This document shows positions 1 through 7,878 of a DNA stretch of 64,000 bases, one piece after another (positions within the stretch are counted from its first letter, which is position 1; the number at the start of each line of letters is the position of its first letter). The notes below the pieces were generated by a model. That model was not told the DNA's origin. It saw nothing but the letters and a program-made list of their open reading frames with translations, and did no database searches. The translations under genes were made by a program, and so were the position numbers. Source of the stretch: Sinomicrobium weinanense (GTDB lineage Bacteria; Bacteroidota; Bacteroidia; Flavobacteriales; Flavobacteriaceae); NCBI RefSeq assembly GCF_018863395.1, contig NZ_JAHKRR010000008.1, positions 62,001 through 126,000 on the forward strand, written 5' to 3'.

Positions 1-1
1 C

Positions 2-1228
2 CTGCCTGCACTGTTCTTTTCGAAAATCAGCGCGATCAATGCGCTCCGGAATGTGTCGTCGGTAAAAGTATTCAGGCACCTATCGCTCAGGCGCGCCCTG
101 GTGGTGATCCAATACACACTCACACTTATCTTTATAACAGCAACCGCCATCGGCTATGTGCAGTATAAAAACATTCTTGCATTCGACCTGGGGTTCAAAA
201 CAGAAAACATCCTGAACATCAATATGCAGGGTAATAAATCCGAAGGGTTTCTCCACGAACTGGGCGAAATACCGGAAGTAACTGCCCTGTCCCGGTCCAT
301 GATCGTTACCAGCGTCGGGAATGCCTGGGGTTCCTTTATGAAATACAAGGATTCGCGCGACTCTGCCATGGTCCTGACCAACTACGTCGATGAAAACTAC
401 CTGCCCCTGCATCAATACCAGCTCGTTGCCGGAGGAAATTTCATGGCGCGCCCCACCACGGCCGAAGCAGCCAGGGAAGTGATCGTTAACCAGCAAGTTT
501 TAAAACGATTTAACATGGATCCCGACAACCCCGGGAAAGCAATCGGAAAAGAGATCACGCTGATACAGCCGCCCGATTTCTCGGAGCAACGCAAGATGAC
601 CATTGTCGGGGTCATAAAAGACTTTCACTATGGCAAGGTCCAGGACCTCATCGAGCCGGTAGCTTTTCAATTCTGGACACCGGAAGACAGGGCTATTGTT
701 AATGCTAAAATACGAAGTACTGACATGCCGGCAACCATGGCCAGGATCAAGTCCGTATGGAAGAAGATCGATCCTGTCCATCCATTTCAGGCTGAATTTT
801 ATGACGAAGCCATAGAAAATGCATACAGCGAACTTTCCGCCATGGTCAAGATCATCGGTTTCCTTTCGTTCCTCGCCATTTCTATCGCATCGATGGGATT
901 GTTCGGAATGGTGGCCTTCACTACGGAAACCAGGCTGAAAGAGATCAGCATCCGCAAGGTGTTGGGCGCAGGTTCCGGCAGGCTTATATACTTGTTGAGC
1001 CGCGGCTTTCTCGTATTGCTGTCAATATCGGCCCTTATCGCCCTGCCGGTAACCTACCTTTTCATCGAAAACTTTGTGCTGACCAGGTTTCCGTATCACA
1101 CCCCCGTCCATGCCACCGAGTTGTTCGTCGGTCTGCTGGTGGTATTATTGGTGGCATTCATTATGATCGGATCCCAGACGATAAAGGCAGCGAAGAGTAA
1201 TCCGACGGAAGTCCTGAAGAGCGAATAG
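2..1228 (+). CDS. MacB/FtsX-type ABC transporter permease, C-terminal part
   Basis: This is the C-terminal part of an inner-membrane ABC permease. The frame is open from base 2, so the true start lies left of the window and the GTG at 53 is internal. Counting from 53, there is one membrane helix at about residues 15-37, a long extracytoplasmic MacB-core-like region (about 40-260), and three more helices (about 265-290, 315-340, 355-377). The FtsX-type signature SIRKVLGAG lies just before the third helix. Bacteroidota members of this family are usually about 800 residues with two FtsX halves, and this looks like the second half. With an ATPase not in view they move lipids, peptides or drugs across the envelope. 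The substrate is unknown and nothing links the gene to the sugar loci downstream. Confidence 0.85.
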   Translation: MPALFFSKISAINALRNVSSVKVFRHLSLRRALVVIQYTLTLIFITATAIGYVQYKNILAFDLGFKTENILNINMQGNKSEGFLHELGEIPEVTALSRSMIVTSVGNAWGSFMKYKDSRDSAMVLTNYVDENYLPLHQYQLVAGGNFMARPTTAEAAREVIVNQQVLKRFNMDPDNPGKAIGKEITLIQPPDFSEQRKMTIVGVIKDFHYGKVQDLIEPVAFQFWTPEDRAIVNAKIRSTDMPATMARIKSVWKKIDPVHPFQAEFYDEAIENAYSELSAMVKIIGFLSFLAISIASMGLFGMVAFTTETRLKEISIRKVLGAGSGRLIYLLSRGFLVLLSISALIALPVTYLFIENFVLTRFPYHTPVHATELFVGLLVVLLVAFIMIGSQTIKAAKSNPTEVLKSE

Positions 1229-1308
1229 GGGTGATTTTTATTTTTGCATTTCGTCCGCTCAGCATCACACTCTATTTTGCCTGGTTATTCCGGTTGACAG
1301 TTCGTTTT

Positions 1309-1950
1309 TTATTTCAGTATCCTCATATTTTTAAATACACCTTTTGAATTGTTTCCTGTCCAAAGGGCGATCTTATTTGAAGCCTGCTTTTCTAACCGGT
1401 TTATATTTAATAATTCTGTACCCGACTTATCATACACAGAAACACTGCTACTGTCTATCTTCATCCTGATCCCAAACCATTCATCAGGGGATGGTGGATT
1501 CAGATATGCCGCTTCGTACTCTCCTTCGTGCTTAGTTCTTAAGGATTGCCATGTGTGATGCGGAGGGCTGATGTATTGAATTGAATGTTCCCGGCTCGCC
1601 GGTCTGTCAGATCTAAAATTAAAGGGCCTGAAATAAACCGCTTCGTAGGTTGAGTCGTTTTGGATGTTAAAGGCAATGCCAATAAAACTTTTGCCTGGGT
1701 TATTTTCTCCTTTCAATTCTAACGCTATCGTGCCCATATCAAAGTTTATATTTTTAATGACGGCCATACCGCCCCCTTCTTTAGCATTCAATGCCAAGGT
1801 ATTTGCCTCTTTTTCATCCGTCGGGATTATCTCTCTGTTCACTAGCTCCAAATGAACTTTATCGAAGTTAATTTCTCTTTCAGTACACGAGGTTAAAAAG
1901 GAAATTAGTGAAACAGCCGTTGTTGTGATGATTAAATTTTTTACTTTCAT
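1309..1950 (-). CDS. Lipoprotein with a concanavalin/LamG-like fold
   Basis: A predicted lipoprotein of 213 residues. I chose the ATG at 1950, which gives a signal peptide with lipobox SFLTSC; the frame is open further upstream to 2052, but that part has no signal character and would run into the promoter of the divergent gene. The mature part is rich in beta strands (GTIALELKG, FIGIAFNIQ, WFGIRMKID) and ends FKNMRILK, the pattern of DUF1080/LamG-like concanavalin domains, often found in proteins acting on or binding sugars. No catalytic residues can be assigned. It is divergent from the membrane-bound regulator-like gene that starts at 2064, whose product ends in a similar way (ISGLKISNS), so the two may work as a pair. 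Function unknown. Confidence 0.65.
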   Translation of the reverse strand: MKVKNLIITTTAVSLISFLTSCTEREINFDKVHLELVNREIIPTDEKEANTLALNAKEGGGMAVIKNINFDMGTIALELKGENNPGKSFIGIAFNIQNDSTYEAVYFRPFNFRSDRPASREHSIQYISPPHHTWQSLRTKHEGEYEAAYLNPPSPDEWFGIRMKIDSSSVSVYDKSGTELLNINRLEKQASNKIALWTGNNSKGVFKNMRILK

Positions 1951-2003
1951 GATATCAATTATTCGCTGGTTTGAGTACATTGCAAAGAAAAACGAAGCAG
2001 GTA

Positions 2004-2049
2004 TACATTTGCAATTCAAAATAACATCAACTTCGTACAACTCCGTACA
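2004..2049 (+). promoter_or_regulatory. Promoter -7 box and paired direct repeats ahead of the HTH-membrane protein
   Basis: TACATTTG at 2004-2011 fits the Bacteroidota -7 consensus TAnnTTTG, with a TTG 21 bases upstream at 1980-1982. Just after it, AACTTCGTACA (2029-2039) is followed by AACTCCGTACA (2039-2049), two direct repeats spaced by one helical turn right before the start codon at 2064. They could be an autoregulatory site for the HTH protein. This rests on sequence pattern only. Confidence 0.45.
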
Positions 2050-2063
2050 CAACTGAAATTCAA

Positions 2064-3335
2064 ATGGCTACATTTCATTCAGAAACTAACTTATCGGACT
2101 GTTTAAAAGCAATTGAAGAGAAATTGGGCTGGGGCAGTGGTTCTGATTGGTCGTCACAAAATTTTGAACAGTTAAGTGAAAAAATCCTGGAACATACAGG
2201 TGTAACCATAAGCCACAATACCCTGAAACGATTATGGGGAAGAATCCCATATCATTCCACCCCCAGTACGGCTACGTTGAATACGCTGGCAAAATTTACA
2301 GGTTATGAAAACTGGAGTGCTTTTTGTGCCGGTAACTCCAAAGAAACACACATCGGTAAAAAAAACCACCGGCCTGTCCGGGATATAAGAAGATGGGGCA
2401 AAAACGGAAAGAGGACCGCTTTGACCGCTATACTAATTATTTCTGCCCTGTCAGCCCTGGTTATCCTGTCTTTTTCCAGAACCGGTATCAATAAGAAGGA
2501 CTTTGGTTTTACTTCAAAAAAAATAGCCGAAGGATTACCCAATTCAGTAATATTCGAAGTGGAGGCCTCCGGCGCTAACGCTAATGATAAGATCGAAATT
2601 CAGCAAAGTTGGGATGTGAGCAAAAGACAGATCATCAATAAAGAGGATTCCCTGGTTGCTTCAGTGTACTATAATCCGGGTTATTTTGATGCCAAGCTGG
2701 TTGTAAACGACCAGATCGTAAAACAACATGGTATTTTAATTCCTTCGGACGGTTGGCTTGCCCTTATGGAAACAGACCATGAGCCTGTATATTTTAAACC
2801 GGGTGAGTTCAAGTCTGAAAAAGGGATGGCAGTCTCCCCGGAACTGATCAGAAGTTATCATGTAAATGCCCCCGTTATCAATACTGTGGTAAACTACTAT
2901 TGGGTCGAAGATTTTAAGGAGCTTAGAGTAGATGATTTTGAAATGGAAACCTCATTAAAAAACATCCCATTTCAAAATTACAGAAGTTGCCAAAAAAGTG
3001 AAATAATCCTGTATTGTGAAGGTGAGATCATCCTTATTCCCTTATCCGTCAAGGGATGTATCGCAGACCTGAATTTGCATCTGTTGGACAGGAATATCCA
3101 CGGTAATCGAAACAATCTTTCCGGTTTTGGCGTTGAATTTTCGTCCTGGGTCAGTGTAAAATGTGTTTCAAAAGATGGTGCCTTAACCATATTTGTAAAC
3201 GACAGGGTGGCTTACAAAGCGTCTTTGGAAGGAAAAACAAATCGGGTATATGGAGTCAAGTACCGGTTTGAGGGTACCGGAGCTATATCCGGCTTGAAGA
3301 TCTCAAACAGCAAAAAGGTATTTCTGGATATCTGA
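2064..3335 (+). CDS. HTH-like protein with a membrane anchor and an extracytoplasmic C-terminal domain
   Basis: A 423-residue protein in three parts. Residues about 5-90 form a DNA-binding-like region seen at the N-terminus of many Bacteroidota proteins (key stretch ISHNTLKRLWGRIPY, then TLNTLAKFTGYENW). One membrane helix spans about residues 115-137 (ALTAILIISALSALVILSF). The remaining ~280 residues would lie outside the cytoplasm and look all-beta, ending in a concanavalin-like segment (AISGLKISN). This suggests a one-component sensor that reads something in the periplasm and acts on DNA, but no family with known function was recognised. It is divergent from the lipoprotein at 1309-1950, which may be its target or partner. 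The ATG at 2064 is the first good start after the promoter. Confidence 0.7.
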   Translation: MATFHSETNLSDCLKAIEEKLGWGSGSDWSSQNFEQLSEKILEHTGVTISHNTLKRLWGRIPYHSTPSTATLNTLAKFTGYENWSAFCAGNSKETHIGKKNHRPVRDIRRWGKNGKRTALTAILIISALSALVILSFSRTGINKKDFGFTSKKIAEGLPNSVIFEVEASGANANDKIEIQQSWDVSKRQIINKEDSLVASVYYNPGYFDAKLVVNDQIVKQHGILIPSDGWLALMETDHEPVYFKPGEFKSEKGMAVSPELIRSYHVNAPVINTVVNYYWVEDFKELRVDDFEMETSLKNIPFQNYRSCQKSEIILYCEGEIILIPLSVKGCIADLNLHLLDRNIHGNRNNLSGFGVEFSSWVSVKCVSKDGALTIFVNDRVAYKASLEGKTNRVYGVKYRFEGTGAISGLKISNSKKVFLDI

Positions 3336-3398
3336 ACTATTCAAAAATGACAGTGTCCAAAATTTTGTGCAAACACAGATTAAGCGGGTTTTACTTTT

Positions 3399-3893
3399 TT
3401 AAAGTTCTAACCCGGCCTGCTTTAATCGTCTTACAGCATTCTTTTCATGTTCCCTTAACGGCAATAATTCTTCTGAGGAAAGTGTTGATCCGGCGGCTAG
3501 AAATATAACATTCGGATAACCGAGAATTTTATCATGTATTAACCGGACTCTTTCCATATGAAAGTCTGAAGACACAATAAACAATACGTCCGGCGCGATT
3601 TCTTCTATCATCTTTTTTGATTTGGTGAAATCTTCGTAAGTATTTTCGGATAGGACAAACGGTAAAAATTCATTTTCTTTTACTCCCATTCTTATCAAGA
3701 ATTCTTTGGCGTAATGTGCATGTGGTTTGTTTGTTTTATTAAAATGTTCCCCAAATCCACCCGTGCATAGAAAAGACATATTATTGTTATTCACATATAA
3801 GTTATATGCACATTTACTACGGTCTATGGCAATAGGGCTAAGATTTCCTTTTTCATCGTTGGGTGCCCCTAACAACAGGATCAGGTTTTTCAT
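3399..3893 (-). CDS. YdcF/SanA-like DUF218 protein
   Basis: A soluble protein of 164 residues resembling the DUF218 (YdcF/ElyC/SanA) family. Visible family features are the start LILLLGAPNDEKG, the motif FLCTGGFGEH at about residue 40, the central LSENTYEDFTKS (family pattern E-x-S-x-N-T-x-E-N) and VSSDFHMERVRL, where family members carry S-x-x-H-x-x-R. Members have been linked to envelope or vancomycin phenotypes in enterobacteria, but the reaction is unclear, and this protein lacks the usual membrane anchor. It converges on the preceding plus-strand gene with a 63-base gap and has no operon partner. It is AT-rich compared with the sugar loci. The family call is fairly good; the role is unknown. 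Confidence 0.7.
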   Translation of the reverse strand: MKNLILLLGAPNDEKGNLSPIAIDRSKCAYNLYVNNNNMSFLCTGGFGEHFNKTNKPHAHYAKEFLIRMGVKENEFLPFVLSENTYEDFTKSKKMIEEIAPDVLFIVSSDFHMERVRLIHDKILGYPNVIFLAAGSTLSSEELLPLREHEKNAVRRLKQAGLEL

Positions 3894-4432
3894 TTTTATA
3901 ATTCAATTTGATATTTATTCTTCAGGTATTTGAGTATCATACTTGTTAAATCCCTCAAAGTTCTTTTAAAGATAGAAAATATACATAAGATTTAATGAGG
4001 TTTTTACTGATATAACTATTCAAGATAATCCATTATCCGGATAGTAAAGCAAAAAACTTATACAAGCTGTATCCGACCGGGAGTCTGTGCAAAAACTATT
4101 ATTTGCTTTTACTGATGATGTGTCAATTTTTAAAAAACGAATATAATCATATAGTATACAACATATTATGATAATTTCCTGTTTTTTGATTTGAATCGGG
4201 TTTTTTACGTCTTTGAGAACTTTGTGCCCTTTGAGGTTAAATTCTTCTCCTGAAATCCTTTTTACCACAAAGGAATCAAAGCAGGCACGGAGGGCACAAA
4301 GCGGATCTTTCTAAATATAAATTTTCAGATACATCTACGGCAAGCAACTCATGTAGCACGAATAAGTATCTTAATATATCCGGTTCAACCTGTTTTCAAT
4401 ATAACCGGGCTTAGTATGTCTCCACGAACGCC
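3894..4432. other. AT-rich gene-poor stretch with a decayed CTTTGTG-type repeat
   Basis: No convincing gene. An 82-codon minus-strand frame at 4020-4268 has no recognisable features and overlaps repetitive sequence. An 11-base inverted repeat, CTTTGTGCCCT at 4220-4230 and AGGGCACAAAG at 4291-4301, encloses further CTTTGAG and ACCACAAAGG fragments. The same kind of CTCTGTG-rich sequence is found at 29033-29074. Confidence 0.5.
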
Positions 4433-4768
4433 TTAACAGCATCCGTCGGATCCACATTCCTTTTTATTCTTTTGAGCGACCTCTCCCCTGTTCCATTCTT
4501 CGTCGGTGGCGCGGCGTACTTCATCAATGATCACTTCGCAATAAAATTCTCCTTCTACCCCGAAATAGCCTTGTTCTTCCGATATACAAAACCTTTTTAC
4601 GTTCCCGACTTTCAATCCTGTTAAATGGCCTTCCAGGGCAGGAAGTATATGACCCGTTCCGTGCAGATAGGTCACCGGTTTCCGCCCGGTTATATCTTCT
4701 ACGACCTCTCCTTTTCCATTCTTCAATCTGTACCTTAACGATACTACTGTTTTACTTGCTATTTCCAT
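4433..4768 (-). CDS. FKBP-type (SlyD-like) peptidyl-prolyl isomerase with a Cys-rich tail
   Basis: A 111-residue FKBP-fold protein, probably a cytoplasmic prolyl isomerase/chaperone since no signal peptide is visible. SlyD-like features are VVSLRYRLKNGKGEVVED at the start, the HGTGHILPALEGHLTGLKVG core (about residues 36-55) and the C-terminal strand EFYCEVIIDEVRRAT. The insert-in-flap domain of SlyD is much shortened here, which explains the small size. The tail ends CGSDGCC, like the metal-binding cysteines of SlyD tails but far shorter. It sits 31 bases downstream of the GH116-type gene in the same direction and is probably the last gene of the SusC-led transcript. Folding help for PUL proteins is possible but is inference. 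Confidence 0.8.
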   Translation of the reverse strand: MEIASKTVVSLRYRLKNGKGEVVEDITGRKPVTYLHGTGHILPALEGHLTGLKVGNVKRFCISEEQGYFGVEGEFYCEVIIDEVRRATDEEWNRGEVAQKNKKECGSDGCC

Positions 4769-4799
4769 TTTTGTTCCGGTTTATTTTCCATATTTCGCA

Positions 4800-7430
4800 C
4801 TAAACCTTCCATTCCACTTCCTCACCGGAAATGAGTACCTTTTCTACCTTTATTTCGCCCATGAATATTTTCAGGGCAGGTTTCCCGCCCTTTAGGCTCA
4901 CGGTACCAAAACCGTTTTCCGTAGAGAGAAAACCGCTAAAATCCCCTATTCTGGAATCTATGTGCAAAACCCTCTCAACAGCATCATACCGTACACCGGT
5001 AAGCCCCTGTAGCATGCCGTAGCTGGACAATGCCCGGGCATACCAGCTCCCGCATTCATACTCATTGAAGGGGTTCCTTGTGCGGCCGTCGTAGCGGTCA
5101 CGGCAGGCACGTACGATCTCCAGACCTTCTTCCACCTGCCCCATCAACATCAGGTGCGATGCAACCTGGTATTCGATCCCGGTCCAGACCTCATTGCTGT
5201 AAACAAACGGCAGGGAAAGTTTTCCTCCCTTGGGCCAGGAACAGAGGAGAAGCCCACCCTCATTCCCCAGGGCATAAGCAGGGCGTTGCGGGTTGACATG
5301 GTCCGTCAGGTCGTCTTTTAAGTTATATTTATGTACCGCCATTAAATGACTGCGAACCTTTTGGGCATTCAACGGGTCCTGCAGCCCGCACATACTGGCG
5401 ATCCAGCTACCCAGGACCCCGTCGGACAGGCACCCTTTGCCATACTGGTATTTGGGGCCTTCCTTTTTTAATACGGCCAGGGCCTCGTCGGAATATTGGG
5501 TGTGGAAGGACTGGGCTTTAACAGGATCGGGGGCATTCAGGCCCGTCCACCGGATATCCTGGATAAAATATTCCCCGTCGTACAAACGCTCTTCCATATA
5601 TTTCTTCCCTTTTGCGCAAAGCTCTTCGTAACGGGAAATATCCCTGTTCAGGAATTTCCCCATTTCGGAGAGTGCACTCAGAGCCCCGAGGTAAAAGCTG
5701 GTACACATCCCGTCCGGCCCCCAGAATTCAATGTCATAGGTATTGTGATGCGGTTCTTCCAGAACACCTTTCTCCCTCGGGTCCCACGTCCGGATACAGT
5801 AGTCCATACTGGTCTTTACCATGGGGTACATTTTTTCGAGCCACCGGTTGTTTCCGCTTATCCGCCATTCCCTGTATACTTTCATGATGCCCCCGAGCTG
5901 TCCGTCAGCAGCCGAGTGAAAGTTGTGCTTACCCGGCGAAACAGGCAGGTTGCTCCGGAATACCTGGTGCCCCCCCTCGTTTTGATTTTCACAAAACTCC
6001 GTATGCCGCAGGCCCCTTTCCATGGCTGGGAAGAGATGCGGAATGGCCTGGGCATAATTCCACACATGTGTACACGTCCCATGACAACACCCCCAGTCAT
6101 CGCTGCAACCCTCCCAGTTCCACATCCGCCCGTCATACTGCCTCATAACGGTCGGGGATTTCAGAATAGTGAGGTTGGCCGCAATGGCTTCCACGACTTC
6201 CGGCGGCAGCGTACTGGAATAAAAAGCATCTCTGAAAAGCCCTGATTTCTTTTGTAGATCCTTATAATTTTCCCTCCAGTATTCAACGACATCTTTTATA
6301 TTCCCAAACCGGCTGCTATACCAGGGTTTGTAAGTTATACCCGGATCTTTTCTGCTTTCTTCTTCCAGTCCCAGGGCCGTAGGAGAAAAGCAATCTCCTC
6401 CATCCTGGCCCGCCTCTCCGAAATGCAGGTCTGATTCGGGCACATACCATGCCATCATAATCCGGATAGTTCTTTTTTCTCCCGGTTCCAGTTCAAAAGG
6501 TACGAACAGGGAAGCTCCCGGAGCCCCTTCTTCAACAGGTTCATTGGCTTTTACCTTTCCTTCTTTTATAGTTTCCCAAACCATGGTGAGCGGATCGAAC
6601 CACCCGCCGCGGAACCAGCAGTGGTCTGTCACCGTACCGGGTTCATCCGTAAATACGGCAAAATTCGTTTCCAGATGCGGTTGTTCTCCGGTGCCTTTTT
6701 GCGTCAGGATAAATCCGCCGGGAGTACGTTCTACCGTTCCTTTCCGGTTGTGCTGAAGAACAAAATTCCTCGCATTATAGGAAAAGACCGCTTCAACAAC
6801 CCTTGCTCCCGTATTTTCGAATTCGTACTCCAGTGCGCCCACGGGCAGTCCCGAATTATCCTCATCTGCGGGGATAAACGGGCTCCATCCGGTGAGTGTA
6901 ACCCGGAGGGGCAGGTCTTCATCTTTAAGGCGAATGCTGGCAAAGGGAAAACGGGCTTTAAATGCCGCATGAGTAAACCGTGGCAGTCCGTAATTCGATC
7001 CGTGAGCCCCGTTTCCCGTACCCCTGGGGCCGAACATTTTCCATTTGGGCACCTGTCCTTCGAGGACTTTCGCCCCTTTATCCATTCCTTTTACAGTGAT
7101 GGCCGCAAACATGTTCGGTTCGTGATACAACTCCGGCCTGTGACGTATGGACATATGCGATATGGCCCCTGTCCCCTCCAGGGCAAACATGCCGGCCCCC
7201 ATTCCACCGATCGGAAAAGCAACCTTATCCAGGTAATCACCTTTATAGGTGCCATTGTATTTCCTGGCGGGTGCTTTCTTTTCATCGGAACCGGGGGGCG
7301 TAGTTCCCGTTTTTGCACCTTCATCACAACCGGTAACAAAGGGTACGGGCAACAGAGAAGCCCCCAGGCCGCCTATGCCTACCTGTTTTAAGAACAGGCG
7401 GCGATTATGTTCTTGTTTCTTTCCTTTCAT
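4800..7430 (-). CDS. GH116-type glycoside hydrolase (GBA2_N + DUF608), Tat lipoprotein
   Basis: An 876-residue enzyme of the GBA2/GH116 type. The N-terminus has a twin-arginine motif (NRRLFLKQVG) followed by a hydrophobic stretch and lipobox VTGC, so it is probably exported folded by Tat and lipid-anchored. Residues about 60-350 match the GBA2 N-terminal beta domain (GTYKGDYLDKVAFPIGGMGAGMF). Residues about 400-860 match the (alpha/alpha)6 DUF608 catalytic domain, with WNWEGCSDDWGCCHGTCTHV, HNTYDIEFWGPDG and NEVWTGIEYQ. The Asp in NTYD is the likely acid/base by analogy with GBA2; the nucleophile Glu was not placed. Known GH116 enzymes are beta-glucosidases, xylosidases or glucosylceramidases, and from memory a GH116 has been found in a D-arabinan locus. 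Beside two GH172 genes, action on D-arabinofuranosides is a reasonable guess. Confidence 0.85.
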   Translation of the reverse strand: MKGKKQEHNRRLFLKQVGIGGLGASLLPVPFVTGCDEGAKTGTTPPGSDEKKAPARKYNGTYKGDYLDKVAFPIGGMGAGMFALEGTGAISHMSIRHRPELYHEPNMFAAITVKGMDKGAKVLEGQVPKWKMFGPRGTGNGAHGSNYGLPRFTHAAFKARFPFASIRLKDEDLPLRVTLTGWSPFIPADEDNSGLPVGALEYEFENTGARVVEAVFSYNARNFVLQHNRKGTVERTPGGFILTQKGTGEQPHLETNFAVFTDEPGTVTDHCWFRGGWFDPLTMVWETIKEGKVKANEPVEEGAPGASLFVPFELEPGEKRTIRIMMAWYVPESDLHFGEAGQDGGDCFSPTALGLEEESRKDPGITYKPWYSSRFGNIKDVVEYWRENYKDLQKKSGLFRDAFYSSTLPPEVVEAIAANLTILKSPTVMRQYDGRMWNWEGCSDDWGCCHGTCTHVWNYAQAIPHLFPAMERGLRHTEFCENQNEGGHQVFRSNLPVSPGKHNFHSAADGQLGGIMKVYREWRISGNNRWLEKMYPMVKTSMDYCIRTWDPREKGVLEEPHHNTYDIEFWGPDGMCTSFYLGALSALSEMGKFLNRDISRYEELCAKGKKYMEERLYDGEYFIQDIRWTGLNAPDPVKAQSFHTQYSDEALAVLKKEGPKYQYGKGCLSDGVLGSWIASMCGLQDPLNAQKVRSHLMAVHKYNLKDDLTDHVNPQRPAYALGNEGGLLLCSWPKGGKLSLPFVYSNEVWTGIEYQVASHLMLMGQVEEGLEIVRACRDRYDGRTRNPFNEYECGSWYARALSSYGMLQGLTGVRYDAVERVLHIDSRIGDFSGFLSTENGFGTVSLKGGKPALKIFMGEIKVEKVLISGEEVEWKV

Positions 7431-7453
7431 CTGTTTTTTATCTCTTTTGGATA

Positions 7454-7855
7454 TTAAAGCTCTATGGTACTTCCCGGTGAATAAAACAGGCCGGATTGGT
7501 AGTCTTCCGACGGCTCAGCATGGGCCATGACCTTAACGGTAAACCTGTATGTCTTTGCAGGATCGTAAGGCGAATAGGTATAACTTACAGCATTATCTTC
7601 CAGGGTTATGGATCCGCCTTCCCTCCTTCCGTCAACAGAGACATGGATCAGGACAGACACGGGCTCAATGACATTTTCTGGATAAGCAGATGGAAGGTCC
7701 CAGGAGAGATTGACCTGGTCTCCTTCTGCATTGGCCGCCAGGTTAGAGACCGGATCGATCGGTTCTCCCGGTTTGGACGTGATTATATCGTCATCATAAC
7801 ATCCGGAGCAGAGCAAAAGGCTCCATATAAAAATATAAAATACATATTTTTTCAT
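7454..7855 (-). CDS. Small Fn3-like lipoprotein of the PUL (DUF4945-like)
   Basis: A 133-residue lipoprotein. I used the ATG at 7855 (MKKYVFYIFIWSLLLCSGC), which gives a clean signal peptide and leaves 23 bases after the SusD stop; the longer frame would overlap SusD. After the lipid Cys comes a single fibronectin-III-like domain (PVSNLAANAEGDQVNLSWDLP ... TYRFTVKVMA). Such short lipoproteins follow SusD in many Bacteroidota loci and are thought to sit at the cell surface as glycan-binding or structural partners; it resembles DUF4945, though I am not certain of that label. It lies between SusD and the GH116-type gene on the same strand. Confidence 0.75.
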   Translation of the reverse strand: MKKYVFYIFIWSLLLCSGCYDDDIITSKPGEPIDPVSNLAANAEGDQVNLSWDLPSAYPENVIEPVSVLIHVSVDGRREGGSITLEDNAVSYTYSPYDPAKTYRFTVKVMAHAEPSEDYQSGLFYSPGSTIEL

Positions 7856-7878
7856 CGTATGAACATTTAGGTAGTTAA

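Noticed and set aside
53-55. GTG as start of the first permease
   Set aside because: The frame continues to base 2 without a stop and the upstream residues fit the family.
4020-4268. 82-codon frame on the minus strand
   Set aside because: No domain or signal, and it runs across the decayed CTTTGTG-type repeat.
5496-6245. 249-codon open frame on the plus strand
   Set aside because: It lies wholly antisense to the GH116-type gene, has no recognisable domain, and long antisense frames are common in these GC-balanced genes.
6621-7391. 256-codon open frame on the plus strand
   Set aside because: Antisense to the N-terminal half of the GH116-type gene, with no domain.
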